Origin: UBA6109 sp035366835
Lineage (GTDB): Bacteria; Desulfobacterota; Syntrophia; Syntrophales; UBA6109
Length of the DNA stretch: 64,000 nucleotides
NCBI GenBank assembly: GCA_035366835.1
Contig: DAOSIS010000008.1
Coordinates: 49,285 to 113,284, forward strand
Reading direction: 5' to 3'
In this document: piece by piece, positions 8,160 through 15,888 of the stretch
Position numbering within the stretch: position 1 is the stretch's first letter
Layout: the number at the start of each line of letters is the position of its first letter
Made by a program: the position numbers and the translations under genes
The notes under the pieces: model-generated
Databases searched by the model: none
Seen by the model: only the letters and a program-made list of their open reading frames with translations
What the model was told of the DNA's origin: nothing

Positions 8160-10238
8160 ATGGCGACCGCCGCGGCGATCGGAAAAAATCCTCTGGCGGA
8201 ACTTGCCCAGAACAGCAGCGCCGTCATGGCGGCGGCGGTGGTCGGGATCCTCGCCGTCATGATCATCCCGCTGCCGGCGGTCCTCCTGGACATCCTGCTG
8301 TCGCTGAACATCACGATTTCGATCGTCATCCTTCTCCTGTCGATGTATGTCCTGAAGCCGCTCGATTTTTCGGTCTTCCCCTCGGTCCTCCTGACGGTGA
8401 CGCTGCTGCGCCTCTCCCTGAACGTGGCGTCGACGCGGCTGATTCTCCTCCACGGCAACGAGGGAACGGCCGCCGCCGGACAGGTCATCAAGGCCTTCGG
8501 GACCTTCGTCGTCGGCGGCAACTACGTCGTCGGCTTCATCGTCTTTTCCGTCCTCGTCCTGATCAACTTCGTGGTCATTACGAAGGGCGCGACGCGCATC
8601 GCCGAGGTCGCCGCCCGCTTTACCCTCGATGCCATGCCCGGCAAGCAGATGAGCATCGACGCCGACCTGAATGCCGGACTCCTGTCGGACTCGGAGGCCC
8701 GCAGGCGGCGTCGGGAAATCGAGATGGAGGCCAATTTCTACGGCGCCATGGACGGCGCCAGCAAGTTCGTGAGAGGAGATGCGATCGCGGGCGTGATCAT
8801 CGTGCTCGTGAATGTCATCGGCGGCCTCATCATCGGGATCGTCCAGCAGGGCATGCCGATGACGGACGCCGCGCGGAACTATACGCTGCTGACGGTCGGC
8901 GACGGTCTCGTGACGCAGGTGCCGGCGCTCATCGTCTCGACGGCCGCGGGCATGCTCGTCACCCGGAGCGCCGCCTCTTACGACTTCGGCGAAGAGATGA
9001 GGAGTCAGTTCTTCACGCAGCCGCGCGCGATCGGAACGGCGGCCGTGATGCTGTTCAGCTTCGCCCTGATCCCCGGGATGCCGAAGCTCTCGTTCCTCCT
9101 GGTCTCCGGCTGTGTCGGATGGACGGCCTACCGCCTGATGCGCCGCGGCGGCAAGACGAGGGAACCGGTCGAGGAGGCGCCCGTTCCCGTGCCGGCGGCG
9201 GAACCCGCCGAGCTCCTTTCGCCGCTCGACCTGCTGGGTGTGGAAGTCGGCTACGGACTCATCCCTCTGGTGGACACCGCCCAGGGTGGGGAACTCCTCC
9301 AGCGGATCAAGTCGCTCCGGAAGCAGATCGGCCTCGAAATGGGCTTCATCATTCCGGCGATCCACATCCGGGACAATCTGAACCTGAAGCCCAACGAATA
9401 CACGGTCCTCATGAAGGGCATCGAAGTCGCCCGGGGCGAACTCATGACGGGGCATTCCCTGGCGATCACCTCCGACGACCGGCTCGGGAAAATCAAGGGG
9501 ATCGAGACGAAGGAGCCGGCGTTCGGCCTTCCGGCGGTATGGATCCCCGAGCGGGACAAGGAGATGGCGCAGGCCAAGGGCTATGTGGTCGTCGATCCCG
9601 CCACCGTGATCACGACCCACCTCACGGAGGTCGTGAAGACCCACGCGGACGAGATACTGGGGCGGCAGGAAGTCCAGGCGCTTCTGGACAACCTCTCCGC
9701 AGCCTATCCGAAACTCGTCGAGGAACTGGTGCCCAAAGCGGTGCCGATCGGGGTCCTGCAGAAGGTCCTCCAGCGGCTTCTGCGGGAGCGCGTCTCGATC
9801 CGGGACCTGTCCAGCATCGTCGAAACGCTGGCGGACTATGTCACCATGACGAAGAATGTGGATATCCTCACGGGGTACGTGCGCCAGAATCTCTCGAGGA
9901 CGATCACGCGGCAGTACCAGGACGCCGGCGGAAACATCAACGTCATCATGGTGTCCCCCGAAATCGAAGAGACGCTTTCCGGATCGATCCAGCACATGGA
10001 ATACGAATCCTTCGCCACGCCCGACCCGAACATGGTCAAACGCCTGGTGGCGGGCCTGCAGAAGTTCATCAGCGTCTTCACCGCGAAGGGCCTGCAGCCG
10101 GTTCTGCTGTGCTCCCCCAACGTCCGCATTCACCTGCGGAAGATTCTGGAAAAATTCTTCCCGAACCTTGTCGTGATATCGCACAACGAAGTGACCCGGG
10201 AGGCGCTCATCAAGTCTCTCGGCGTGGTGGAGATCTGA
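8160..10238 (+). CDS. flhA: Flagellar type III export protein FlhA
   Basis: 692 residues, normal for FlhA. About eight N-terminal membrane helices, with the conserved FHIPEP-type loop region (VASTRLIL, then ATRIAEVAARFTLDAMPGKQMSIDADLNAG split over about 141-170), precede a large cytoplasmic domain (from about 340) that forms the nonameric ring for docking chaperone-substrate complexes. The ATG follows GAAGGGAGGGAAG. It is separated by one base from the flhF start, an arrangement typical of polar flagellar systems. Confidence 0.97.
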   Translation: MATAAAIGKNPLAELAQNSSAVMAAAVVGILAVMIIPLPAVLLDILLSLNITISIVILLLSMYVLKPLDFSVFPSVLLTVTLLRLSLNVASTRLILLHGNEGTAAAGQVIKAFGTFVVGGNYVVGFIVFSVLVLINFVVITKGATRIAEVAARFTLDAMPGKQMSIDADLNAGLLSDSEARRRRREIEMEANFYGAMDGASKFVRGDAIAGVIIVLVNVIGGLIIGIVQQGMPMTDAARNYTLLTVGDGLVTQVPALIVSTAAGMLVTRSAASYDFGEEMRSQFFTQPRAIGTAAVMLFSFALIPGMPKLSFLLVSGCVGWTAYRLMRRGGKTREPVEEAPVPVPAAEPAELLSPLDLLGVEVGYGLIPLVDTAQGGELLQRIKSLRKQIGLEMGFIIPAIHIRDNLNLKPNEYTVLMKGIEVARGELMTGHSLAITSDDRLGKIKGIETKEPAFGLPAVWIPERDKEMAQAKGYVVVDPATVITTHLTEVVKTHADEILGRQEVQALLDNLSAAYPKLVEELVPKAVPIGVLQKVLQRLLRERVSIRDLSSIVETLADYVTMTKNVDILTGYVRQNLSRTITRQYQDAGGNINVIMVSPEIEETLSGSIQHMEYESFATPDPNMVKRLVAGLQKFISVFTAKGLQPVLLCSPNVRIHLRKILEKFFPNLVVISHNEVTREALIKSLGVVEI

Positions 10239-10239
10239 C

Positions 10240-11415
10240 ATGCAAATCAAGCGGTACGAGGCGGCGACTCTTCAGGAAGCCATGATGAAGGTCAAGAACG
10301 ATCTGGGACCGGAGGCCGTGGTCCTGTCGACGAACCGGAGCGGGAGGGGAAAGAATGCGGTCTTCGAGCTTACGGCGGCCAGGGACCGCGGCGCCTTGCC
10401 GCCCGCCGGCGGGAAACCGCGGATGCCCGGGGCGAAAGGGGTGCTTCCGGAAACGATCGTGGAAACGCCTGACCGCCATGACGGGCTCGCCGGGATCCGT
10501 CAGGACCTCGCCGAGATGAAGAGCCTCCTCGCCGGGTTTCAGGATTCGCGGCTCCTCCATGAGGAATTCGCGGAACTGAAGGACACGCTGGAGGACCTTC
10601 TGTCCACCGCAGGATACCGCCTGGACGGCCGGTCGGACGGACCGTGGCAGAAGATTTACCGGCGATTGATCGCAGGCGGACTCTCACGCCCGAAGGCGTG
10701 GAAGATTCTCCAGGCGGCCCGCCAGGAGACGGGCGGGCGGGTGGAGCATCTCGAGGGCGGGATCTCCGCCGCGGCGTCCATCGTGAAGCGGGCGATCCGG
10801 ATCCCCGGTGCGCAGGACCGAATGGCGAGGGTGCAGGTTCTTGTGGGTCCCACCGGCGTGGGAAAGACAACGACGGTCGCGAAACTGGCGGCCTACTACG
10901 CCCTGCAGAAGAGAAAGAAGGTGGCCCTGGTGACGATGGACACCTACCGGATTGCCGCCGCGGACCAGCTGAAGATCTATGCGGACATCATGGGCCTTCC
11001 CATGGCGGTCGCTTCCGAGAAAACCGCCCTGAAGAAGGCGCTGGGCCGCTTCGAGGATTTCGACCTCCTCCTCGTGGACACCCCCGGGAAGAACCGGTCG
11101 GACATGGCGTATATGGAGAAGCTGCAGGATTCACTGAAAGGGGAGGAGGCGCCGGAAAAGCACCTGCTGCTGAGCCTCACGTCGAGCCGGGAGGCCTCCC
11201 TGGACGCCGCGTCGCGATTCGGGCGGTTCTCCTATGATTCCCTGATCCTCACGAAGGCTGACGAATGCTGCAATTTCGGCCCCCTGTTCGATGTGATCGA
11301 GACGGTGGAGAAGCCGGTTTCCTTCGTGACGAACGGCCAGGCCGTTCCCCAGGACATCGAAAAGGCCGATCCGGAAAAGCTGGCGGGTCTGATCGTGCGG
11401 GGAAGGGTCCACTGA
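10240..11415 (+). CDS. flhF: Flagellar placement GTPase FlhF (SRP-type)
   Basis: 391 residues: an N-terminal B domain beginning MQIKRYEAATLQEAMMKVK, a variable middle, and an SRP-type NG GTPase domain from about 130. The P-loop is GPTGVGKTTTVAKLAAY (about 203-219), followed by DTYRIAAADQLKIYADIMG and DTPGKN in place of the usual DTAGR. FlhF selects the pole where a flagellum is built and, with FlhG, sets flagellar number. It overlaps nothing and leads into flhG after 46 bases. The Ala-to-Pro change in the DTAG motif is the one oddity; I cannot say if it affects hydrolysis. Confidence 0.95.
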   Translation: MQIKRYEAATLQEAMMKVKNDLGPEAVVLSTNRSGRGKNAVFELTAARDRGALPPAGGKPRMPGAKGVLPETIVETPDRHDGLAGIRQDLAEMKSLLAGFQDSRLLHEEFAELKDTLEDLLSTAGYRLDGRSDGPWQKIYRRLIAGGLSRPKAWKILQAARQETGGRVEHLEGGISAAASIVKRAIRIPGAQDRMARVQVLVGPTGVGKTTTVAKLAAYYALQKRKKVALVTMDTYRIAAADQLKIYADIMGLPMAVASEKTALKKALGRFEDFDLLLVDTPGKNRSDMAYMEKLQDSLKGEEAPEKHLLLSLTSSREASLDAASRFGRFSYDSLILTKADECCNFGPLFDVIETVEKPVSFVTNGQAVPQDIEKADPEKLAGLIVRGRVH

Positions 11416-11461
11416 GGGTCGGCGGGCGGAAAACGTTGACAGTCGGGAGATGAGGTGTGCA

Positions 11462-12367
11462 ATGGATCAGGCCGAGGCCCTGCGGGAAATGACAAGAGAG
11501 GCGGACATGCTGCGCAGGGGAGGGCCGGCGCCAGACGGCGGGCGGGGCGCGGTCCGTTGCGCCGCCTCCTCCGTGCGGGTGGTTGCCGTGACCAGCGGAA
11601 AAGGCGGTGTGGGCAAGACGAACATCAGCGCGAATCTCGCCTACTTCCTTACAAGGAAGAAGCGGAAGACCCTCATCCTGGATGCCGACCTCGGCCTGGC
11701 GAACATCGACGTGATCCTCGGGCTCACGCCGCGGTACAACCTCCACCACGTCTTGAGCGGAGAGAGGCGCCTGTCCGAGGCGATGATCCAGGGACCGGGA
11801 GGCATCCGCATCCTGCCGTCGTCCTCCGGCATTCAGGAGATGTCCGAATTGTCGCAAGGGCAGAAGCTGCTGCTTCTCGACGAACTGGACTCGCTCGAGC
11901 AGGAGCTCGACTTCATGCTGATCGATACGGGTGCGGGAATTTCGGGGAACGTCATGTATTTCAACATGGCCGCAGGGGAGATCATCGTCGTCACGTCGCC
12001 GGAGCCCACGGCCATGACGGACGCCTACGCGCTCATCAAGATCCTCTATCAGCGGCATGCGAAGAAGCGCTTCCTCCTCCTGGTCAACATGGTCCGTTCG
12101 GCGGCGGAAGGCCGCGAGGTCTTCCAGCGCCTGAGCCATGCGGTGGGATATTTCCTCAACCTGCAGATCTCCCCCCTTGGCCACATCGTGCAGGACGAGC
12201 ACATCACGGAAGCCGTGAAGCGGCAGCAGATCTTTGCCGAACGGTACCCGGAGTCGCCGGCCGCCGTCTGTCTGCGGGCAGTGGCGGACCGCCTCTGCCG
12301 CGAGAAGCCCCCGGAGGGGGATACGGGCGGGCTCCGCTTCCTTTCAAGAAAAACACGCGAACAGTGA
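11462..12367 (+). CDS. flhG: Flagellar number regulator FlhG (MinD-like ATPase)
   Basis: The deviant Walker A motif SGKGGVGKTN (about 46-55), DADLGLANIDVILGL and VTSPEPTAMTDAY place this in the FlhG/FleN subgroup of MinD ATPases. It counters FlhF and limits flagellar number, and in gamma-proteobacteria it also restrains the sigma-54 activator FleQ. I chose ATG 11462 because it gives the conserved N-terminus DQAEALREM and follows GAGATGAGGTG; an in-frame ATG at 11450 adds four residues. It sits between flhF and fliA, the standard order for polar flagella. Confidence 0.94.
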   Translation: MDQAEALREMTREADMLRRGGPAPDGGRGAVRCAASSVRVVAVTSGKGGVGKTNISANLAYFLTRKKRKTLILDADLGLANIDVILGLTPRYNLHHVLSGERRLSEAMIQGPGGIRILPSSSGIQEMSELSQGQKLLLLDELDSLEQELDFMLIDTGAGISGNVMYFNMAAGEIIVVTSPEPTAMTDAYALIKILYQRHAKKRFLLLVNMVRSAAEGREVFQRLSHAVGYFLNLQISPLGHIVQDEHITEAVKRQQIFAERYPESPAAVCLRAVADRLCREKPPEGDTGGLRFLSRKTREQ

Positions 12368-12377
12368 GAGTCTCTGA

Positions 12378-13088
12378 ATGGACAAGGCAACGCGAGATCA
12401 ACTGATCCTGAAATACGCGCCTCTCGTAAAGTATACGGTCGGCCGGATCACGGCAAAACTGCCCATCCCTCCGGCGGACCGCGAGGACCTAGTCCATGTC
12501 GGAATCATCGGACTGATCTCCGCGCTCGAGAAATTCGACCCGTCGCGCAACGTTCAGTTCGAGACGTACGCCCGTTTCCGCATCCGCGGGGCCGTGCTCG
12601 ACGAGCTGCGCGCGCGCGATTGGGTGCCGCGGTCCGTCCGGAACAAGGACGATCGGATCGAAGAGGCGTTTACGCGGCTGCGGAAAGACCTGGGGAGGCC
12701 GCCCGGGGACGGGGAGGTCGCGGATTGTCTCGGCGTGTCCGTGGAGGAGTACTACAAGATGCTCGACGAAGCGAAATTCGTCACCATCGTGAGCGCCGAA
12801 GATCTTCCACCCGATTTTCTGGAGCACTTCAGCCGGCAGGACGTCATGGAGGAAGTCGATCGCGGAAACCCGCTGCAGCTCCTGGCGAACGGTGAGCTCC
12901 GGGAGCGCCTGAAGGAGGCCATTGACGATCTGCCGGACAAGGAAAGGCTGGTGCTCTCCCTGTATTATTACGAAGAGCTGACCATGAAGGAAATCGGAAA
13001 GGTCCTGAAGCTGACGGAGTCCCGCGTCTGCCAGCTGCACTCCCAGGCCACGCTTCGCCTGCGGGGGGCCGTGAAGGACCTGCGCTGA
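12378..13088 (+). CDS. fliA: Flagellar sigma factor FliA (sigma-28)
   Basis: 236 residues, the usual size. Region 2 (YAPLVKYTVGRI, DLVHVGIIGLISALEKFDP, FETYARFRIRGAVLDELR) and region 4 (LPDKERLVLSLYYYEELTMK, then LKLTESRVCQLHSQATLRLR) are intact. FliA directs RNA polymerase to late flagellar genes and is inhibited by FlgM until the hook is finished. Five promoters matching its consensus are visible in this window (before flgM, flaG, fliD, fliC and a 71-residue gene at 54322). Confidence 0.97.
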   Translation: MDKATRDQLILKYAPLVKYTVGRITAKLPIPPADREDLVHVGIIGLISALEKFDPSRNVQFETYARFRIRGAVLDELRARDWVPRSVRNKDDRIEEAFTRLRKDLGRPPGDGEVADCLGVSVEEYYKMLDEAKFVTIVSAEDLPPDFLEHFSRQDVMEEVDRGNPLQLLANGELRERLKEAIDDLPDKERLVLSLYYYEELTMKEIGKVLKLTESRVCQLHSQATLRLRGAVKDLR

Positions 13089-13134
13089 AAACCCCGCCGG
13101 ACGCCGTCCGCGGCGGTGTCCCAAGGGGCGTCGG

Positions 13135-13752
13135 ATGAACGGTCGGGCGCGCCGTCGCCCTGCCGGAACGGAACATCCTATGCCGGAAAAAGTTGCCGTC
13201 GACATCCTGGACATCGACGTACCGCCTTCCCTGCCGGACGAGGAAAGACCGCCGGAACCGGAAGCGACGCCGGAAAGCGGAACGTGGCAGAAGGGCAGGC
13301 TCCTCGCCGCCGGTTTGATCACCCTGCTGGTCTTCTCGGCCGGTGGATACGTCCTCTGGACCCATCTCGCCGTCCCGACACCCGCGATCGAGGCGCCGAC
13401 GGGTCCCGGACCCGCGGCGGCAACGGGAACGGGCGTCCCGGCGGCCTCCGTGCCGGTCCGGGCAACGGAGATGGAGGGGTTCGTCGTCGACATGCAGGAC
13501 GAGAAGGGGAATCCCCGCGTCGTCCTTTGCGGCATCGCACTGGATGTGGAGGGGCGGCAGGCATCGGTGCCGGACCGGGACGCCCAGTTTCGCCGCATCA
13601 TTTACGAGGCGCTCCGCGGCCGGAAGGTCGAGAGCCTGATGACGTCGGCGGGGAGGAACGCCGTGAAGGAGGAGATCCGGGAACTGCTGGCGAAGGCGAC
13701 GGGTGCCGCCGAGATCCGGGATGTATATTTTACGAAATTTGTTGTAGTGTGA
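13135..13752 (+). CDS. Second FliL-like membrane protein
   Basis: 205 residues: an N-terminal cytoplasmic region, one membrane helix (LLAAGLITLLVFSAGGYVLW, about 56-75), a Pro/Ala/Thr-rich linker, and a periplasmic domain ending VYFTKFVVV, almost the same ending as FliL at 2214. The body (LCGIALDVEG near 124, then FRRIIYEALRGRKVESLM and EEIRELLAKATGA) follows the FliL periplasmic pattern. The ATG at 13135 has AAGGGGCG upstream; an in-frame ATG at 13180 would remove 15 residues. It directly follows fliA. I infer a stator-associated role; a partner for one of the two MotB-like proteins is possible but unproven. Confidence 0.75.
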   Translation: MNGRARRRPAGTEHPMPEKVAVDILDIDVPPSLPDEERPPEPEATPESGTWQKGRLLAAGLITLLVFSAGGYVLWTHLAVPTPAIEAPTGPGPAAATGTGVPAASVPVRATEMEGFVVDMQDEKGNPRVVLCGIALDVEGRQASVPDRDAQFRRIIYEALRGRKVESLMTSAGRNAVKEEIRELLAKATGAAEIRDVYFTKFVVV

Positions 13753-13876
13753 CAGGCTGTTGAAAAACGCCCGCCCGCTGCGTTTCCCTCATCCTTCACC
13801 CTGCGACGTACCCTCCGGTACGCCTCAGGGCGCAGGATTTCGGGGGCCTTGCATCCGGGCATTTTTGAACAGCCTG
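13753..13876. repeat. Inverted-end intergenic element, copy 2 (core type B)
   Basis: A 124-base spacer beginning CAGGCTGTTGAAAAAC and ending TTTTTGAACAGCCTG: the ends are inverted repeats of each other, as in copy 1. The core differs from copy 1 and contains a small palindromic arm, GCGACGTACCCTCCGGTACGCCTC, near 13802-13825, which is found again in copy 4. The shared 3' segment is GGCCTTGCATCCGGGCATTT. It starts on the base after the fliL-like stop codon, so that gene ends at the element boundary. Confidence 0.85.
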
Positions 13877-13916
13877 CAAAACCATACAAAATTCCAACCC
13901 GAAGGATGAATGAAAC

Positions 13917-14702
13917 TTGAAAGACGTCGAACGGATTCGCGAGGAATTGAAAACGGATTTCACGGCGACGATCGCGGAGGAGCTGATTCCCGGCATCCTC
14001 CACAATCTGGCCAATCCGCTCAACGGCATCATGGGCCGGACAAGGCTGCTTCAGAAGCGGATGGGCGATCACGCCCGCCGCGTGGCGGCGCAGCCGCCCC
14101 CCGCCGCGGAAGACCTCGCGGAGGGATTTCAAAAAGCGGTCCGCGACGTCGATGCGATTGCACGGGAATCGGACCGGCTGTTCCATCTGTTCCGCAGCAT
14201 CTCCGGCAAGTTCTACGCCATCTCATCGTCGGGCAGTGAACCGATCCATCTGTCGCGACTGATCGAGGAGGAAATGCAGTTTGCCGACTTCTATCTCGAC
14301 TTCAAGCACGAGGTGACCAAGCGAATCCGCCTGACGAGGGACCTGCCCGAGGTGAACGGTCGCGTGTCCGACTATTCGCTGTTCCTGACGGCGCTGCTTC
14401 GTTACGTGATGGATTCCCTGGAGGGGAAACCCATCAGGGAGTTCACCATTTCGACGGCGCACGAAGACGGTCATGTCGTCCTTTCCGCAGAACACAGCGG
14501 CGGTGTTCTGTCCGAGGAGAAGGCGCGAATGCTGCTCGATCGTCTCGAGGACCCGTCGGAAACGGCGGCGGACCTCGGCCCCGAGAAGCGGCTGTTCCAG
14601 GCGCTGGTGATTGCGAAGAGCTGCGGTGCCACGATTGACCTGCACGCCCGTGCCGGACGGGACAGGATCTCGCTGAAAATACCCTGCGCCGCCGGAGGTT
14701 GA
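13917..14702 (+). CDS. Histidine-kinase-like protein with degenerate ATPase domain
   Basis: 261 residues from a TTG start preceded by GAAGGATGAA; no ATG or GTG lies in frame at this position. Residues about 22-48 form an HisKA-like H-box (ILHNLANPLNGIMGRTRLL, His29), the phosphoacceptor/dimerisation helix of sensor kinases. Where the ATP-binding N-box should be, the sequence reads LLRYVMDSLEG with no Asn, and the G1 box is EHSGGV instead of DxGxG. There is no membrane segment. It could be a phosphotransfer or scaffold protein, or a kinase that needs a partner. It lies in the flagellar cluster downstream of fliA; the substrate is unknown. Confidence 0.65.
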   Translation: MKDVERIREELKTDFTATIAEELIPGILHNLANPLNGIMGRTRLLQKRMGDHARRVAAQPPPAAEDLAEGFQKAVRDVDAIARESDRLFHLFRSISGKFYAISSSGSEPIHLSRLIEEEMQFADFYLDFKHEVTKRIRLTRDLPEVNGRVSDYSLFLTALLRYVMDSLEGKPIREFTISTAHEDGHVVLSAEHSGGVLSEEKARMLLDRLEDPSETAADLGPEKRLFQALVIAKSCGATIDLHARAGRDRISLKIPCAAGG

Positions 14703-14908
14703 CGGATCGTCGGCGGAACTTCCTGCGCTCCTTTAGAAAGACGCCGGAAAGGTCCGCGGCCTCCCGGGGATGGGTGGACAAGAAGGCGGAAAACGGGTGT
14801 TCTCCGGCAGCCTGCTCAAGATTTGCCGTCGGTCTGTCGATACTGAAGAAAGGGAGGAGGCATTTTCCTCGCAATACCCCAGCGGTCCAGAGGGAGGTGA
14901 AGGACACC

Positions 14909-15220
14909 ATGGTACGGGCGGTAGACATGCAGCAGGTCCTGCTTCAATCCCATACCTCCGAGAAGGTGCAGCAGACCCTGCAGCAGCATCCCGACAGGCA
15001 GCAGCGGTATTTCGAACTTCACCTGCAGGAAGAAAAAAAGCTTCTCAAGGAGAAAGTACAGGATCCTGAAGAGGTGGAGCGGGCGATCATCCACGAGCGT
15101 GAAGAGCGGGACGGCCGTCGCGATGCCCAGGAAGACAACCCCGGGGAGCAACAGGAAACCGACCGGCCTGCCGCGGTTGAAGAGGGCGAAGAAGGCCACC
15201 ACATCAACATTCGGATTTGA
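14909..15220 (+). CDS. Small charged coiled protein of unknown function
   Basis: 103 residues from ATG 14909, placed by a strong AGGGAGGTGAAGG site. I do not recognise a characterised family. The N-terminal 55 residues are predicted to be one amphipathic helix rich in Gln, Glu and Lys (VLLQSHTSEKVQQTLQQHPD, then QQRYFELHLQEEKKLLKEKV). The C-terminal half is very acidic and probably disordered. It has no membrane segment or signal. It stops one base before the next gene, so the two are probably translated together. A longer frame from TTG 14699 has no ribosome binding site and overlaps the previous stop; I reject it. Confidence 0.7.
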   Translation: MVRAVDMQQVLLQSHTSEKVQQTLQQHPDRQQRYFELHLQEEKKLLKEKVQDPEEVERAIIHEREERDGRRDAQEDNPGEQQETDRPAAVEEGEEGHHINIRI

Positions 15221-15221
15221 G

Positions 15222-15725
15222 ATGGACATTCAGATATTGTCAGGAATTCAGATTGTTGCCGATATCGTGCTGTGCGCGGCCATCATCGTCCTGCTGCGCC
15301 GGTCGACGGCGGCCGTGAAGGAGCGCGGCGGCGGCGTCGAGCAGAACCTGAAGCAGTTGCGCGATATGCTGAACGAATCCCAACAGGCGGCGTCCCGCTT
15401 CCTGGAGAGCGTTGAGGAGAGCCGCCGGTCGTTGAAGGGACTCTTCTTTCAGCTCGAGGAAAAGGAAAGAAAGCTGAAGGAACTCCTTCAGACGGGGGCA
15501 TCCGACTCGGGACCCGGCGGTCCTGCTGCAAGGACGGCCGGCGAGCCGGCGGCGATGTCTTCGGACCGCTACGGTGAAGTGATAGCCCTCCACAGGAGGG
15601 GGTTGAGCGGAAGCGATATCGCCCGTCAGTCCGGGATACCGGAAGGGGAGATCAGCCTGATCCTCGATCTGGAACGCGCCAGAGGCGACAGCCTGGCAAG
15701 AGATCAGAAGGTCGCCGGATCGTAG
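15222..15725 (+). CDS. Membrane-anchored coiled-coil protein with DUF2802-like C-terminus
   Basis: 167 residues. One N-terminal membrane helix (GIQIVADIVLCAAIIVLLRR, about 8-27), a central coiled coil (about 35-85, with FFQLEEKERKLKELL), a Gly/Ala-rich hinge, then a C-terminal helix-turn-helix-like segment (YGEVIALHRRGLSGSDIARQ, then SGIPEGEISLILDLER). That last pattern resembles DUF2802, a domain often found in flagellar or chemotaxis gene clusters. The function is not known; the layout would suit a membrane-bound adaptor. The ATG follows GGATTTGA and the gene lies between the small acidic protein and fliK. Confidence 0.75.
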   Translation: MDIQILSGIQIVADIVLCAAIIVLLRRSTAAVKERGGGVEQNLKQLRDMLNESQQAASRFLESVEESRRSLKGLFFQLEEKERKLKELLQTGASDSGPGGPAARTAGEPAAMSSDRYGEVIALHRRGLSGSDIARQSGIPEGEISLILDLERARGDSLARDQKVAGS

Positions 15726-15888
15726 GGGGCCGCCGGCCGGCTGGCCCGGGATCGGCTGAACCCCGTAGGGGGCCGCGTGCCGGAACGGGGGCCCGGCATG
15801 TTCCGGTCCGCTTGCCCCGACCCTGCCGAAGGGCAGGGGACGGGAAAACGACGGCGCTGCCCGCCCACGTCTTCCGAAACGGCCGAGG

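Noticed and set aside
14699..14908. Upstream extension of the small charged protein from TTG 14699
   Set aside because: No ribosome binding site; the ATG at 14909 has an excellent one and the extra sequence has no features.
15821..15838. CCCTGCC-GAAG-GGCAGGG hairpin upstream of fliK as a terminator
   Set aside because: A perfect 7-bp stem, but no T-tract follows; kept only as a note in the fliK entry.
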